A stretch of 25,678 bases of DNA from VAZQ01 sp036502925 (lineage in GTDB: Bacteria > Pseudomonadota > Alphaproteobacteria > Rhizobiales > Xanthobacteraceae): NCBI GenBank assembly GCA_036502925.1, contig DASXXS010000035.1, positions 1 through 25,678 of the forward strand. Direction: 5' to 3'. Under the pieces are notes generated by a model that worked only from the letters and a program-made list of their open reading frames with translations, did no database searches and was not told the origin of the DNA. How positions within the stretch are numbered: position 1 is the first letter of the stretch; each line of letters starts with the position of its first letter. Positions 24,677-25,678 of the stretch are shown here, piece after piece. The position numbers and the translations under genes were made by a program.

Positions 24677-24686
24677 AATCAGCGGA
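24669..24686. terminator. Hairpin at the AsmA-like stop codon, between convergent genes
   Basis: TCCGCTGA-AA-TCAGCGGA is a perfect inverted repeat with 8-bp arms, and the TGA stop of the upstream gene is inside its left arm. It sits in the 50-bp gap before the convergent tyrS end, where a shared terminator is expected, but lacks a T-run on either strand. Confidence 0.35.
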
Positions 24687-24729
24687 GTAATCGCGGCGGT
24701 GAATCGCTGCGGGTTCCTTCGCGCCGTCG

Positions 24730-25678
24730 TCACGCCGGCCGCAGCAGCACGTGCCGCTTTCTGCCGAGCGAGAGCTTGATGACGCCTTCCGGCGTCAGCT
24801 CGCGCCCGGTGAGCACCATCTTTTCGTCGGTGACCGGGACGTCGTTGACCTTGAGGCCGCCACCCTTGATCTGGCGTCGCGCCTCGCCGTTGGATGCGAC
24901 CAGACCGGCCTTGACGAAGGCCACAAGCACCCCCAGCCCGGGTTCCAGCTCGGCCCGGGCGATCTCGACGGTCGGCAGGGATTCCGACAGAGCGCCTTCC
25001 TCGAAGGTTCGCCGCGCGGTCTCGGCCGCCTCTTGCGCGGCGGCGCGGCCGTGCAACAGGGCGGTTGCTTCGGTTGCCAGCACCTTCTTGGCTTCGTTGA
25101 GCTCGTGACCCGCGAGGGCGGCGAGCCGCTCGATCTCGTCGAGCGGCAGCTCGGTGAACAGCTTCAGCAGACGGGCGACATCGGCATCCTCGGTGTTGCG
25201 CCAGAACTGCCAGTAGTCATAGACGCTGAGCATCTCCTTGTTCAGCCACACCGCGCCCGCTGCGGTCTTGCCCATCTTGGCGCCCGACGCGGTGGTGATC
25301 AGCGGCGTGGTCAGGCCGAAGAGCTGCATATTTTCCATCCGGCGGCCCAGCTCGATGCCGGAAACCACATTGCCCCACTGGTCGGAGCCGGAGGACTGCA
25401 GCCGGCAGCCATAGCGCTTGTAGAGCTCGACAAAGTCATAGGCCTGCATGATGGAATAGTTGAATTCCAGGAAGGACAGCGGCTGCTCGCGGTCGAGCCT
25501 GAGCTTGACGCTCTCCATGGTGAGCATGCGGTTGACCGAGAAATGCCGCCCGACCTCGCGCAGGAAGGGGATGTATTTCAGCTCGTCGAGCCAGTCGGCG
25601 TTGTTCGGCATCACGGCCGCGTTCGGCCCCTCGCCGAAAGAGAGGAAGCGGTCGAATATCTTGCGGATTCCCGCCATG
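24730..25678 (-). CDS. tyrS: Tyrosyl-tRNA synthetase, C-terminal part (5' end outside window)
   Basis: A class I aminoacyl-tRNA synthetase that charges tRNA-Tyr; 315 residues are visible and the frame runs off the right edge, so the ATG at 25677 is an internal Met and the Rossmann-fold start with its HIGH-like motif is missing. Visible parts: the tyrosine-binding region (SIMQAYDFVELYKRYGC and SSGSDQWGNVVSGIELGRR), the KMSKS loop in the form KMGKT (AKMGKTAAGAVWLN), the helical anticodon domain, and the C-terminal S4 RNA-binding domain (ASNGEARRQIKGGGLKVND). This is the bacterial TyrS form with a C-terminal S4 domain. It is convergent with the AsmA-like gene. Identification is secure. Confidence 0.96.
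   Translation of the reverse strand, partial: MAGIRKIFDRFLSFGEGPNAAVMPNNADWLDELKYIPFLREVGRHFSVNRMLTMESVKLRLDREQPLSFLEFNYSIMQAYDFVELYKRYGCRLQSSGSDQWGNVVSGIELGRRMENMQLFGLTTPLITTASGAKMGKTAAGAVWLNKEMLSVYDYWQFWRNTEDADVARLLKLFTELPLDEIERLAALAGHELNEAKKVLATEATALLHGRAAAQEAAETARRTFEEGALSESLPTVEIARAELEPGLGVLVAFVKAGLVASNGEARRQIKGGGLKVNDVPVTDEKMVLTGRELTPEGVIKLSLGRKRHVLLRPA

Overview
The window is high-GC DNA (roughly 60-65% by eye) densely packed with genes. Protein sequences and gene content point to an alphaproteobacterium of the Hyphomicrobiales, most likely a Bradyrhizobium/Nitrobacteraceae-like lineage. This assignment comes from recalled family resemblance, not from a database search. No rRNA, tRNA, CRISPR array, insertion sequence or phage gene was recognised.

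Layout. Left end, + strand: the 3' part of a class A penicillin-binding protein (PBP1A), then prfB (release factor 2), whose reading frame includes a canonical programmed +1 frameshift, then an orphan ModA-like periplasmic binding protein. From 3414 to 12548, - strand: a ferric-reductase-like membrane protein (MsrQ-like), preceded by a complete potassium-uptake operon in the transcribed order small ORF-kdpF-kdpA-kdpB-kdpC-kdpD-kdpE. The 29-codon kdpF and a second, even less visible small membrane ORF lie upstream of kdpA.

About 490 bp of gene-free DNA (12543-13030) separates kdp from a + strand run of three small conserved-looking proteins of unknown function (13031, 13680, 13912) and a dapA-type aldolase (14239). 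This gene-free stretch is the most AT-rich part of the window. It holds three perfect inverted repeats and a perfect 10-bp tandem repeat, the likely control region for kdp and perhaps for the divergent genes. After a 436-bp gap come a double-module ABC permease and its ATPase, which carries an extra C-terminal domain; no binding protein is adjacent.

Right end: an M23 peptidase and a single-cysteine Bcp-type peroxiredoxin (- strand), a 1228-residue AsmA/DUF3971-type envelope protein (+), and the 3' part of tyrS (-, running off the window).

How it fits together: housekeeping and envelope genes (PBP1A, prfB, M23, bcp, AsmA-like, tyrS) flank a more accessory central block of K+ starvation response, unknown small proteins, a DapA paralogue and an ABC importer. 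KdpFABC is the high-affinity K+ pump and KdpDE its two-component regulator, co-transcribed with it. I found no clearly new multi-gene system. The best leads are the small ORF upstream of kdpF, the structured kdp control region, the trio of unknown small proteins, and the binding-protein-less ABC importer.
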